A DNA stretch of 64,000 nucleotides from Epiperipatus broadwayi (Eukaryota; Onychophora; Udeonychophora; Euonychophora; Peripatidae): assembly GCA_028023455.1 (NCBI GenBank), contig JAQFVV010006200.1, positions 2,739,738-2,803,737 of the forward strand. The letters are read 5' to 3'. Below the pieces are notes generated by a model, which had not been told where the DNA came from, ran no database searches, and saw nothing but the letters and a program-made list of their open reading frames with translations. Below, one piece after another: positions 1-12,602 of the stretch. How positions within the stretch are numbered: position 1 is the stretch's first letter; every line of letters starts with the position of its first letter. The position numbers and the translations under genes are program-made.

Positions 1-76
1 TTGTGGTGCTAAAATTTTGACAAGAGTTTTATAAACCTAAATATGATAGAACAGTTGACATTTAAAGCAATAAAAT
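1..76. other. AT-rich, nothing recognised
   Basis: No coding, RNA or repeat signal is visible. Confidence 0.4.
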
Positions 77-152
77 TGCTAGTACAGTTGGTTGAGTGTC
101 CGACTTGGAATCGGGAAAGTCCCGTATTTACTATTGCGGGTTTTTTTTTTTT
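77..152 (+). repeat. tRNA-like remnant ending in a T run
   Basis: The segment has an A-box-like D arm (AGTACAGTTGGTTGAGTG), a clean anticodon-like stem (CCGA with TCGG around CTTGGAA) and a CCCG/CGGG stem where the T arm should be. The B box is destroyed. It runs into 12 T residues, as a Pol III terminator would. It could be a decayed tRNA pseudogene or the head of a SINE. Confidence 0.3.
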
Positions 153-171
153 AAATCGATAAATGCATCAG

Positions 172-295
172 TGCCCCAAACTTTTTTCTCATGTGTCATA
201 GCATCGGTCGGGAAGCGTACCCGCTAACCCGGGATAACTGCTTGTAAAGCAGCTGTGCTGACCTCTCGACCACTTACGCTTGCCCCAAACTTTTT
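172..295 (-). mobile_element. Minimal tRNA-derived retroposon with a 15-bp TSD
   Basis: Read on the minus strand, the body (187-280) is tRNA-Gly-like. It has an A box in AGTGGTCGAGAGGTCAGC, an anticodon stem CTGC/GCAG around TTTACAA, and a T-arm region with a damaged B box (GGGTACGCTTCCC). The tRNA-like part is followed by TATGACAC and an A-rich end. The 15-bp direct repeat TGCCCCAAACTTTTT flanks it exactly (172-186 and 281-295), which marks retroposition. Close relatives sit at 56.86 and 21.57 kb. Confidence 0.75.
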
Positions 296-1121
296 AATGC
301 TTCAAGATCACAAATCGAACATGATGATGGTGGTATTTACTAATTAAGAGAGGTAATGAATTCTTCTAAAAATAATTGTCGGAAAATGATAATTATTAAA
401 AGAATTTAAAAAATATTACGATCTGTTTGACAAAAATTAAAAAAATACTTTAGGACAAATCATTTCAGAGAAATACATACTGATGCTGCAAATACTACAC
501 ACATAGAGTATATAAATATAATCTAGCTTTTATTAAGTCAGCAAGATAATAATGAATAAAAGATCAAGTAAATGTACTACAAAAGCTAGTATTTTCAAAA
601 TAATAATAAGGCCAATGTGACTTGTAAAAGTCCCTTGGTCCACTTTGTCACCTCAGTGGTAGAAATTTGTTGGGAATTCGGTCTTCGTACACAACCAAAA
701 CTTTGTTTTCCCAGTTCATGCTTGCTTCACATGTGTAGCTAATTCTACCATGCAAATGTGTGTGCATATATCTGTTTTTCCTTCAAGCTAGCAGTTATTC
801 TGTTCCATATCTTTTCTAAGTATCTACGCTATAATCCTTTAATTACTTTTGTATACCAAGATATTTTTTGAGTTTGATTATCAATCTAATTAATTATTAT
901 TTAATGGCCATCTCTCTTTCTAGAATCGGAACAATTCTTTTATTATAATTAGCATAACTAGATCTTTAAAATTTCTAATTATCCATTGAATATGAATATT
1001 TTCTACTAACAAAAATATCATGGCACAAAATGATCTTATATATCATATTCTTCTTAAATTAAGAAAAATATATAACTTGACTTTTATATTATTTAAACTC
1101 TATTACAACATTATTTTTGCT
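296..1121. other. AT-rich stretch without recognised features
   Basis: I see no exon, RNA or repeat that can be supported. If the 1122-1321 exon is real, the part just below 1122 would be its 3' UTR. No AATAAA signal is evident in the first 100 bases of it. Confidence 0.4.
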
Positions 1122-1321
1122 CTATTCCAAATATAGCAAATGTTTCCAAAATAATTTGTTACAATCCTCACAATTTGAACATTTATGACCGAGTTCCTTT
1201 TCAAAGCCACAGTTTTCTGATATAAATTCTAGAATACGTAAAGGGTGAGGCCTGCGCATGAGAGTTGGACAATAGATGATAAAGCACATCATATAATCAA
1301 TCATATCATTTTTCTCAATCA
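1122..1321 (-). CDS. Candidate last coding exon, unknown protein
   Basis: On the minus strand a consensus acceptor (ACTTCTAG, AG at 1323-1322) is followed by two bases and 65 open codons ending in TAG at 1122-1124. The peptide is not low-complexity, unlike nearly every other frame in this AT-rich region. It has hydrophobic IDYMMCFIIYCPTLM, then RRPHPLRILEFISENCGF, then a cysteine cluster CSNCEDC and the end LFWKHLLYLE. I do not recognise the family. The cysteine cluster could bind metal, but that is inference. It may be the 3' end of the gene that contributes the WD40-like exon at 13.2 kb on the same strand; nothing read here proves it. Confidence 0.45.
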
Positions 1322-4300
1322 CTAGAAGTATTTATTGCCAAATTATTTCATTCAATCAGAATGTCTTCGTACATTATAAAATATGAAAATATTAATTTCA
1401 TGATTTATGCAGCCAAATTTCAGTATTGTTGTGCTTCATTTATTGTACTGGATGGATATATCACTATTGCAGACTATTAAAACATTTTGAAGAATTGGAT
1501 TTATCCCATGGTATAAATACTATTTTCAAAAAAATATGAACAATAATGCTTCATATATATAGATAGATATTGGTTCGAGAACATGAAAATGATTTAAACA
1601 TTCTTATGGCCTCTCCAACTATCTAATTTAAATACTATTAAGACTTTCTAGCCACTCTCAAACTTCAAAATCAATATTTTTTAACAACATATTTTTAAAA
1701 AAAGTTGAGGCTTTTCTCCATGAGAGATAGTTTATTACTTTAAACATAGTTATGAGATAATTCTAAGGTACAAATGATAGTAACAACAACAATAATATGC
1801 ATTTAATATATGCAAATTGTTTATTATTCACAAATGTAAATTGACTGTTTTGACTATTCAACAGCCTTTCTCAGAATTTATATTATGATTAGCAAAAAAA
1901 AAAAGTTAAACACATGATTTTAAATACATTTTATTTAAAATAAGTATTTACAATATTATAATTTTTTTATAAAGAGACAAGAACAAATTATGTAAACAAA
2001 CTTTTGAATAAGTTGTTGAGAAAGTTTCATTAATGAAAAATCATATAAATCAACCATAACCTAATACCTTGATGTTACAAACAAGAATATAAAAGATGTA
2101 ATAATACTTTATACTTGTTAGGCAAATGCTGAGTTTTCATTTGGCAACCGCTGCATATTATGAGGGATCATATTTTTATAAAAGATTTTGTTGGACAAAG
2201 CTTTAAACTATTGTGACCATTCTTTGATATTCATTTTTAGAGCAGCCTATTTTTATTTTTTATTATCAAAAATAAATTGATGAGAGTCCCATATTCTTTT
2301 CAATATATGGATAAAGGCAATGGTATTGCAAAAAGTAAAATGTCTTGATTTGGGAATATTAACTGCTTCATGTTGATAAGATGATGATTGAAAATATGTG
2401 TACTATTAATTGTATTAATACAGCTATTACTTGCATTCTTGTTATTTTGGTCAAAATTTTAAAAATAAATCATATATATTGTAACCTAGTGTTATTGACA
2501 CTTGGTTTATTTGGCATTGTTTCCACAGAAAAACAATGCTATTTTTCTTTGGAAAATAAAAAAGTAAAATAATAATAATATTAAGTGATTAATAAAATAT
2601 GCTATTTACTCACTTTAACGTGTTTTAAGCAAATAACTAATAAATTTAGTAATTTGATGTCATTTGAAGAAGAGCATGAATAATTTAATTAAAATATTAA
2701 CAATAAGAGCAATTTAATATAGTATAAAAGCACATATCATAAACAGTAATTGATTTGGATGGGTAGAGGGAGAGTAGATAAATGTCTTATCATAAAGCAC
2801 AATAACTTCTGATAATTTATTTTGTAGAAAATCATATTTAAAAGAAATGTACATCACTAATTATTAATTGAGTATATTTATTATTTTTCATTATTTGTCA
2901 AATTACTTTGTAATTCATTTAAATTATACGGAAAAATATAATTGTAATAAGTTTTTTTTTTTTTTCCTTTTCTTTTGTTTATGTTATAATTAAATGATTA
3001 TTTTTCTGTAAGAGGTCGCTAAAAGAAGACCGCCAAATTTTGAAGAAAGTTTAGTCTGACATTAGTTTTACAAGGAGGAAGCAGTACTGAAATTCGGTAA
3101 CAAATTTTTTTTATTATTTTTTATTGCAGAAATAAATATAAGTCCAGTAAATTGTTAGTAATATCATGCGTGGCTAATCCTATTTGATAAGATATTCTGT
3201 TTTCTATTGCCATCTACCTATTTAAAGCTTTTTATACGCAAAAATATACTATCTTCTGCTAAAGTTCAAAATGACCGTATTAACTACAGTAATCACAGAA
3301 AGCGTCATTATATTTAAATTAAGCAATATAAGTAATTTCCAGGAAATAAACAATTATTTGTTAACTTTACCTTATTTAATAATCTTTTCATGGTATAAAA
3401 GAAAAATTTATAATTAAAAAGACATATTATAAAAGCCAAAGGAAGTTAACTAGAAACATTTCGCGCTCTTTCTAAAAGAAATTGTCTGCGTTTGAAAATA
3501 ATGTAAGCTCCCCACGTTAAAAGATGTTTTATTCACTGAAAATTATCTAAAAATAATATTAATGATCAAGGATATTTACTTATGCACCTGTATATTTTTT
3601 AAAAAGAAAATATAAATTTTCTCAAGGCAAATATCGGAAAATTTGTATGTGTGCATTTTACGGAGAATTCCTTATTAAAGACAAATTACAATTCCTAGAG
3701 TAGGAATAAAAACTACAAACATTAGTGACTTAATTATAACCATAATATAATATGTTATATTATACATCAATTGGAGTCGTTAAAACTTCATATCCATGTA
3801 AGTCAGCTGCAGTCCTTATAATAATAGTATTTTGGAAAATTCGCGCATTAGTTTTATTCCTAAGCCAGCTAGCTAAAAATGATACGTATCGCCAATAGTA
3901 AAAAGAAAAGAATTGTATATGTGATCGTCTATCGTCAAATATTCGTCATGTTAAAATATGTATTTTTTTCTTGGATCCCCAAATTATAGCAGTTAATTCA
4001 AAGAAGAATTAACATCCAACGCTGCTATGTTTTCTTTGCCTAATTTATTAATTGCACCAGAATGGAGGCAACTTTCATATAAATGAAATAATAAAATGTG
4101 TTTCTTATTTTAAATTTGCTTCGTGAACTACGAACGGATCAAGTTCTTCATCTAGATAAATTGCCCAACGGAAAAACATTTTTTTTAGTGAGATAATAAG
4201 CACTTGTTAAGTAATGATTTTTTTTTTTTACTAATTTGTAAAATTATGTGTATTTTTTTTATATCAACAGGTGAAAGGCTGTATAGTCAAGTAATATTTA

Positions 4301-5200
4301 AATGACCTTGTAATCATAAAGGTATGTTTTCATGTAATTATTCTAGGTTAAATTTATATTTGACATGAAAAAATTTTTTTTTATAAAATGTGTTTACTTA
4401 TGATATGCAATTATGGGTATAAATTTATATGTTAGATGCGTAAAAGAAGAAAAATTTAAATACTTCATAGGTAAAATATCTAATTAAAATTATCAGAAGT
4501 AATTAAAGAGAAGTGCTATACAGGATATTACTTATTTAAAGTTTGAAACAAATTTATACTATGTTAATTGAGGAACTTATTCCCAATTATTCTTTATTAA
4601 CGCATTCACTTAATTTAGTTCAAGATACTATACTACCAATTACTTGTTGAATGTTTCTTTGGCAAAGGTGAAAATTATTATTGTTTATTCTGTGATATCC
4701 ATTGATTTCAGACGTTGATCTAAGTATACCCCGGAACATAAATTTAGTGTAATTAGTGTATTTGCTTGTCTTGCCCCGATATAGCATCAGTATATGATTA
4801 ATATTCGCATAAGTAATAATTGTAATGTATCTATTTTGTGGGATGGAAAATGATCTCCCCAAAAGCTTTATTTTCCATGAGGGGAATAGATAAATTTAAT
4901 ATTCGGGTATGTTTATAACCCAAGTGATCACTTCTCAGAGTTAGGACGATCAGTAATTTATATCGTATTTAGTGTATTTCATTCGTTAAAATCCCAGGAG
5001 AGGATTATATTTGGTGTGTGTTCCTATTATGCCCAAGTAAGAGGCAAGGACCCACCAAACTATTTTAATATAGTAGTTAACTCTACAGACCTTCGGTGTT
5101 ATTCCATATTCCTCATGAGAAAATAGAGATAATTCCACCACGGAAGGTGTTGAATATTGTGTTTTGTTTAGAAAGTTATGGCAAGATAACGGGTATATTG
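1322..5200. other. AT-rich intergenic or intronic DNA
   Basis: Many A/T homopolymers and short hairpins occur but no supported exon or mobile element. The part from about 4560 to 5200 is less AT-rich than its surroundings. It holds a short minus-strand frame (4620-4862) that resembles nothing known. Confidence 0.4.
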
Positions 5201-5227
5201 GAGGTTAATTCCTCACGATCCATTTAG

Positions 5228-5320
5228 TATAAATAGCGTGCTAGTATATATGATCAATGTCTGGATTGTGCGGCGGAATAGTGCTGGTAATCCACACGTA
5301 AGTCAATGGAGAGAGTAAGT
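5228..5320 (+). promoter_or_regulatory. Possible TATA promoter with nearby splice donors
   Basis: TATAAATAG at 5228-5236 sits in a locally less AT-rich stretch. Two donor-like sites follow (GTAAGT at 5298 and GTAAGTTT at 5314). An ATG at 5257 would lie almost at the expected start site. In DNA this AT-rich a TATA match alone is weak, so this is only a candidate. Confidence 0.18.
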
Positions 5321-5873
5321 TTAAAATTGCGTGATTTAGAAATTTTTATTTGCCAATGGAGGGTTCAAATACTAGGTTTAATTCGGGTTAATGATTAAGT
5401 AGCACTCACAATATAACTTATACTGAGGAATACAATGTGTATAACAACTTCAGTTGTTATTAAGGTAAATATTAAAATAATAAGTGTAACTTCTGATAAA
5501 TAACCCATAAATTATAATAAGTTATCTAAATAAAAACTATCATTTAATTAAATGATATGATAATAAAAATCGTTTGTACGTATTGCCTAGAATCAAATTG
5601 TTTTTGTTTTAAAACAGATCTATAGTCAATAAAGTTAAGTAACCGTTCATATAAGATACACTAAACGGATGAGTTGATGTATCGATAATAATATTTATTT
5701 TGTTATATTCAATTTGCATAAATGTAAAAAGAAGATGAAGAAGTAGTTCGAATCCAGGTCTAAAAGTATAGACGAATTACTGTTAGTTATATTTTGTTTT
5801 ATCCATATGGGATCGAATAAATTGTATATGTTTGTTTATTATGTTAATCATAAAGGATAGTTTTGTTAAACTG

Positions 5874-5931
5874 TAATAATAAATTATAATCTTGTTAAAA
5901 TTTAATAATAAATTATAGTCTTGTTACAAGT
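5874..5931. repeat. Two copies of a 29-bp tandem repeat
   Basis: The unit begins TAATAATAAATTATAATCTT and is repeated head to tail with a few substitutions. It is AT-rich, and replication slippage is enough to explain it. Confidence 0.6.
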
Positions 5932-8285
5932 TGTCTTGAGTCATTTTTCTTGTGTGCTAAATAAAAGTGTATTTGCATAATACTTGCAATACCTTTCTTG
6001 AGTCCGAAATCATTTATGAAATCTTAAATTCAATACACCAGATAGACAATTGTAAGCAGATCAGAATATTTCAGTATATTTTAATTTAATAAGAATTATT
6101 TGTGGAATTGAAACTTCAGACCAGAACATTTTATTTTATGTGTGTGTAAAATCACTTTATTCCCAAACTAGTAGGTTTTGGTTGCACATTGTTCCATACA
6201 CATTTAAGTGAAGTGTCTAAGTAATAAATCTTAGTGAAATTATTGTGTTGTCATGGATAATGGAAGGACACAAAAGCACCCTTGTCTTTTCATCATTCCG
6301 ACTGAGATTCTGGATAAAATGGCTGTATTATTCAAAATTATGCGTTGTTATTGAATATGGTTATCATCTCGTTAAATATTATAATAGTTGATATGTGGAT
6401 GAAGACACCTGGAATTTAAATAAGGTAAATGTTTCCTATAGCCGACCAGAATGTCAGTCATATGCGACAACACAATACTGCCGAGCATTTTTCTTTAAAA
6501 ATAACAGAGAACCCTGAGATTAGTGTCATTATTATAAGTGCTCTTACATTAAGAATTGATCAATTATGATCAACATTACAAGCGTGGCATGGCTTAAGAG
6601 ATTGAAACTTCTGATTGTATAATAATAAAATATTGAGATCATATTGGCAAATTAATGAATGTTTTATTTTAGTCAGTAATATTAACAATGACATGAAATC
6701 ATCATCATCATTGTCGAACAGTGCAAGTACTTACAGCTCAGAGAATGTGTTTTGGATAGAGAAAGAATGTTAGTTTATTCTAAATTTTCTTTTTAAATTT
6801 ATTTTATTAATGATAATTTTTTTTTATTCTATCTCTGTTTGAACTGCATATCGCTGTAGCTGAATTATTATAACTAACCAAACGTCGAGCTATATTAGAT
6901 AAAAATATAGGGTTAGCAAACCCGAATCGTAGACGGAAGCGTTTAGGATTTCCGAATTCTCTTTAATAGAATTGGGCTTCCGAATTCCGAATCATTTATT
7001 TTAATAGAAGTGAACTCGTCTTTTACTAGGTTAGAATATATATATATTGGAATAATATGCATAGGATGTTATTAGTATTTTATCACTACAGTATTAGCTA
7101 AGATATTGTTTCTAAAAAATTTTTTTGATTTCTGCAAAATGTTTACAATTTATGAATTAAAACAAAACAATATTTAACTGAACTATATTTTTAAATATGG
7201 CTATCATTATCTAAAAAGTTATATACCATGTGAATGTGTGTATATATATATATAGTAATAAAAATAAATTTAAATGTATGAATAGTGTGCACTTGAAAAG
7301 GAAATAAGTATGTAAGTGCCTTGTCTGATTGATTTAGATTTACAATTCTATATAATTTGTGTTATAATATATTCCATATTGCCAAGTGCTGTACTTAGAT
7401 TACCAATATACTCCAAAAATGGTGGGTACTGGAATGATCTTCAGATAGGAGGATTAATAATGTCCAGCTAATAGTAAAAGCCTTATACAATAGGATATTG
7501 TTTCATCAAAGGCTAGATATATTTCTAATATAAACAAATCTTTATTGACTCTCTCTTTTTCTTGCTGTGTTTAGTCACTCATTAGTTTAGGATCCAGTCA
7601 TCATTCTCATCTCATCAGTTATTTCACCATACTAATTGTGATAATAGATTATGTGTTTGAGAAATTAATTTTGATCCATTAAACAATATGTAAAGCATTT
7701 TTAACTCCAATTCCCTTTTTCATTTTTTTACTCTACCTTAAGCCGTTGAGAATTAAAAAAAAACAATGACAGAAATCCAATTAGTAAAGTAGCAGTCTTT
7801 AATTTGATCCTTGTTTGAAGCAGTAAAATCACTAATGAGTCAGGTTTGAAATGGATTTAGAACAAGAGTTTCAGATTGGAAAGTCCGTATTTAAACATCC
7901 CTAGAGGAAGGCTCTAAAAATTTGGTCTAAAACAGTCTGTTTCACTTATTCTGGTTAGATTATCACACCTAGAAGATTATTCACTAAAGCACTAAAATAG
8001 TAATATTATCAGCAATAATGGTCAAAATAGAGGCAGTGGTAATACTATAGATAAGTATTTGTTTTTTAAAAAAAAAAAAAAATACAGGTACATGGAAAAC
8101 TTTTTAAGATTAAAACAGCAAACACTGGTGACTAAGAAGCTATCAAAATTTAACATCAATTTAGTTGCTCTAAGTAAAACTTGATTTTCAAAAGTAAAAA
8201 GTTTAACTAAATAGATAGATGTCTACAACTATTTTGAAAAAGGCAGACCAATTAGTCAAAGGAGGCTGCATGATTTTGGATTTGT
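5932..8285. other. AT-rich DNA, no supported gene
   Basis: Only short repeats are seen, for example a duplicated TTCCGAATTC motif near 6950-6990 and TA runs near 7040 and 7245. Confidence 0.4.
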
Positions 8286-9534
8286 TGTATACTGACTAGT
8301 TATGTATTTTTTAATAAAATTATACATATACATGTGGGTGTGTGTGTACAGACTGGTCAATACAATGTTGAGTCACCCTAGAAATAATTATATACAGAAA
8401 AAAAAAGAATTAGACTAACTGCAAGTAACAATATTCTAATTTGCATCATAATAAAATCTAACATTTAGCAAAGTTAATAAAATGCCTTAAGAACTTCTAA
8501 TGGAAAAGAATGGAATAGTAAAATAAAAAGAAGACTAGTAAAAATCTGATAGTGCAGTTGCAGACCTATATTAGCAGTAGAATGAGCTCTAATCAAATGT
8601 AATTAGAATGACTCAAAGAAGCTGTGAGAAATAAGGTCCTTACTAGAAATTGCTAGTGAAAAACCACCTGAAATTATGGGAGTTAAGGAAAATGTATAGT
8701 TATTGAAATAAAGCCTTTAGTAATTCATGGAATAAGAGATGAACTCTAATTGGCTAGTTATTTATTTATTCATCTACCATATTTCCCCAAAAATAAGACA
8801 TTATTTTGTATTAATTTTTTGCTTCAAAACATAGCCTAGGGCTTATTTTCAAGGGATGTTTTATTTTTTTCATGCACAAGTCTATATTTATTTATGTATA
8901 AGAATTTACATTTATTCAAAATGGTAATTGAAGAGCGGCAAAACATTTCAGGAAATAAAATTCTGAAATTGTTTCTTTATTCCACACGAATGTATAATTG
9001 TAAGCATTTCTGTTATAACACACAATGTATATAATAATAAAGTTAAAATTTCAAAATGTAAACTTTTCTGGTTTTTATTTTAAAAGAAAAAATATATAAT
9101 GCATTTGACAATATAGTATATTTTCCCATTCCCAGAGACTTACACATGTGCCTGCATTCTGATTGGTTATTTGGCAGGCTTATGATTGGACAATCTTAAA
9201 ACTTCTTTACATTGTCAAAGCAGCACTGTTGTGATTTTACTGAAACACATTTGCGAGACAGAGAAATAATGTATGTATAATGTTATCTTTCTCTTTCTAA
9301 CTAGGGCTTATATTACAAAAGCCTAAAAAATCATGCTATGGTTTATTTTTTTGTTAAGTCTTATTTTCAGAGAAACACAATATCTATAGAGATATATACT
9401 GTTCTGTAATCAATATTGTTTATTGCTTTCAACACTCATTAAATTATTTATAAAAACTTGTGTATATTTATTTCAATTTGAGTTATTTATAATAATAAAA
9501 CTGCTAGATTATAGTCTGTCCCATACATATTAAG
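8286..9534 (+). mobile_element. 5' LTR of Gypsy element 1, split by a TIR element
   Basis: The sequence from TGTATACTGACTAG onward reappears in the same order and orientation at 11505-12796. Shared blocks include the CAGACTGG, TTAGACTAACT and GTGCAGTTGCA motifs and the end CTGCTAGATTATAGTCTG. Removing the insertion at 8777-9384 leaves an LTR of roughly 640 bp. It begins with TG and is followed by TGGCACAGC, which would be the primer-binding site. Confidence 0.7.
8777..9384. mobile_element. Non-autonomous TIR element (mariner-like MITE?) inside the LTR
   Basis: The ends are imperfect inverted repeats: ATATTTCCCCAAAAATAAGAC on the left, and the complement of GTCTTATTTTCAGAGAAACAC on the right. 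Further inverted AGGGCTTAT motifs lie inside both ends. It is flanked by CTA on both sides, consistent with a TA target duplication. It interrupts LTR 1 but not LTR 2, so it landed after the Gypsy insertion. It has no coding capacity. TIRs of this 'TTTCCCCGAAAATAAGAC' type are known from several animal genomes, but the superfamily assignment is uncertain. Confidence 0.65.
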
Positions 9535-11504
9535 TGGCACAGCTAACAGGATTTTACCTGTAAAAAAGATTTGGATATACGTATCAAGTGATTATGTTAT
9601 ACAAAGAGAAATGCGGAACAGTATAATAACATTGTTTGATGTGAAAATCCAGGACAATGGCAATATACATAAATCATGAAGAGAAATACACGTTAATAAA
9701 TGGGATTATTGATGATAAGCTAAAAGTTACCACTCTTTTATGGATGTCAAGATAGGAGTCCTACAATTTACAAATAACTTATGTGATCTGAATCTACTGG
9801 AAGAAATTCTATACAATGATTGTTGATAAAATTAAATGCCTACTTCAAATCAATAACATCAAAATTTATAGTGTATATGTTTCCATGGTAGAACATAATC
9901 ACAAGATGAAAGTACATCCGACAGAGAATTACACATGGGAAATATTAAGTGTTGAAGTTGACAGGATTAAATCTGTGAATTATTAAGTGCTGCATCAACA
10001 TTTTCAATGTACATATTAAAAAAATATGTTACTTTACAACTTATATGTTTTACCTGCAGATTAACAGGTCATTTGTCAAAAGTTTGCAATAGAAAATGGT
10101 AAATGAAAAAAAGAGAATTTACCAGTAGCTATAAAGAATATCATGAATGTTAATGTTTGGCAAATAAATTTCCACTGCTATATAAGCTAAAATCCAAAAT
10201 AGTTAATAATAAAGTTATAGCAGAATAGACTAAAAAGAATAAGAATTATAATGTGATTAAAAAATTGGATAAAAAAATGAATGGCCAATAAAATGACCAA
10301 CACTGGCAATATGGAATGCTTGGGAAAGTTTGTTGACATATCACAAATGTATACTATGATAGACTGAGTAATAATTCCACTTGAGGGAAGGAAAGGTGTT
10401 TTACAATTATTACACAAAGGAAAACCCAAGATTATAAGAATGAAGGAATTAGTGTATTGTGACCAGAGTTAAGGAATATTGAACAGACTGGCTAAAAAAT
10501 GTCAAACTTGCCAACAAACAGTGAATTTGCCTGCTAAGAAATTCCAATTTTGGCCTGAAGCTACAAGAGGATGGGAAAGAGTACATTTATACCATGCTGG
10601 GAAATTCCATGAATATATTTTTTTAATAGCTATAGATGTGGATTCAAGATAGAATATTGCTAAGCAAAAGATACCAGTACAGAGTGTGATAAAAGTCTTA
10701 ACTGAACAGTTTCCTTCATACGAGTATCCTGAAACAACTGTAACAGTCAATAGCACAGGATTTAACTCGGAGAAATTGAAAGCCTCCCTTGCTCTGAAGG
10801 GAATACAAAATATACTTACACTAGCATATCACCCTCAATAAAATGGAATTATGAATAAGTCAGTCTACCAATTGAAAAGTACTCTAAATAAATGGGAGTA
10901 GGTTGATACCCATAAAGCATTTACAACCATAATGTTTTACCAGCATTTCATGCCAAGCTTCATTACAAGAAAACCACCTGTGGAATTATTAATGAAGTGC
11001 CACATAATGATGAATTTTTCTGTATAATGCCAGAAAAGTTAAAAGGAGAGGTGTAAACTTGGAAAATATCAAGTTTAAAGTAAAACAGACAGTTTGGATA
11101 AGGAATACATTTAATAAAAAATGGCTATTAGGAGAAATATGTAAAATAGTGTCTGCAAAAATATGAGAGATCAGATTAGAAAATAATAATTTTGAGATGC
11201 TATATAAATCATGTCAAATTGAGACACTAGAAGATGCAGTTAATACTCTGAGAGTGGATAATGATATTAAAATGATTGCTCCTATAGATATGGAGATAGA
11301 AGTAGTGGATAACTTTTCAGTTTAAGATGAAGTTACAAAATTAAATAGTAAAAATTAGCCTCAATAAGAAGAGCAAACTACCAAACAGTGGGAGGAAAGA
11401 TTTACTTGTAACAAAGCCTGCTTGAGTATGGCAGAAACCTAAAAGATTACAGGATTATTTCATGTAAAAAGTTAATTATTTCTAAAGTTAAGGGAAGATA
11501 TTAT
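9535..11504 (+). pseudogene. Gypsy element 1: gag trace and integrase pseudogene
   Basis: The internal region is a decayed, shortened gag-pol of the K02A2.6/Mag type. Around 9680-9810 a gag-like stretch can be read across frames (NGIIDDKLKVTTLLWMS). Around 10380-11250 lies an integrase: IIPLEGRKGVLQLLHKG and RMKELVY with CQTCQQ (H2C2 zinc region), then P..W.EATRGWERVHLYHAG.F and FLIAIDVDS (catalytic core). It continues with FPSYEYPETTVTVNSTGF, in which the core Asp is Asn, and then LAYHPQ..G. Reverse transcriptase and RNase H are not seen. Stops and frameshifts are frequent. A polypurine tract AAGGGAAGA at about 11490-11499 lies just before LTR 2, as expected. The element is dead. Confidence 0.7.
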
Positions 11505-12294
11505 TGTATATTGACTAGTGACGTATTTTTAAATAAAGTTATAGATATACATGTATGTGTACAGACTGGTTGATATATATAATGTTTAGTCACTATAACA
11601 AGAATTATATGTGGAAAAAAAGATTTAGACTAACTACAAGTAACAACATTCTAATTTGCACTTTAGTAAAGTCTAACAATATGCAAATTAGAGAAGATAA
11701 TAAAATGTCTGCAGAACTTCTAATGAAGGACAATGTAGAATAGAATAGTAGTATAGAGAAGGGAAAAAATTAAAGTGAAAAGCAGACTTGTGAAAGCTCA
11801 ATAAGTAGAGTGAAAATCTGCTAGTGCAGTTGCATACCTGTATTAGCAGTAGAAAAAGTTATAGTCAAATCTAATTAGACTGACTCAGAAATGTGTGTAA
11901 GCAGTAAGGTGCTTATTAGAAATTGCTAATCAACAACTGTCTGAAATGGAGTAAGAGATGAGCTCTAACTAGCTTATTTATTCATCTATCTACAAAGATA
12001 TGAATTGTTTCATGACCAACATTGTAAATGTTTTCAACTTGCTAGTTGACCTAATTATTAATAGTTGAATCCTAATTATTAATATATATAGATATTGTTC
12101 AGAGTAAATAAACTCATTAAGTTATTTATCAAAATTTATTTATCACATGACCACCATCTCTTATACTAGCACATAATTGTTATTAAACAAGGCAAAACTC
12201 TCCATTCAGTAGAACCACCCTGTGCCAAACAGAGTAATCAATGGATGCCAGAAGGCTTGCGCATAAAATCCCTATCTAATGCCTACTCATCCAA

Positions 12295-12340
12295 TATCTC
12301 CAGACAAGTTTCTGGCTTGTGGCCTTTGTCAGTGAGGAGC
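12295..12340 (-). ncRNA. Decayed hammerhead ribozyme, left arm of copy 1
   Basis: On the minus strand: stem I GGCTCCTCA, core CTGACAA (consensus CTGANGA, so the conserved G is lost), a GGC/GCC stem II, GAAAC, a tiny stem III, GTC, then TGGAGATATT, which pairs back with stem I. The core G loss should abolish cleavage. Confidence 0.55.
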
Positions 12341-12556
12341 CTTGGATCTGAGAGCACTGCACCTAGATCTTAGGATCCAATGCAACCCTCCACCAGCCAC
12401 TTTTTTATCTCTACTTAACTACAAAACCATGAGAATGAAATTGAAAACAATAATATTTTCAATCTCATGGTTTTGTAGTTAAGTAGAGATAAAAAAGTGG
12501 CTGATGGAGGGTTGCATTGGATCCTAAGATCTAGGTGCAGTGCTCTCAGATCCAAG

Positions 12557-12602
12557 GCTCCTCACTGACAAAGGCCACAAGCCAGAAACTTGTCTGGGGA
12601 TA
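12557..12602 (+). ncRNA. Decayed hammerhead ribozyme, right arm of copy 1
   Basis: Same motif as in the left arm with the same G-to-A core change (CTGACAA). GAAAC and GTC are intact and TGGGGA pairs with TCCTCA in stem I. The predicted cleavage position would follow C12594. Sharing the core mutation shows both arms come from the same template or were homogenised. Confidence 0.55.

Noticed and set aside
10187-10756. Minus-strand frames of 80 and 84 codons
   Set aside because: They are shadows of the + strand Gypsy integrase pseudogene.
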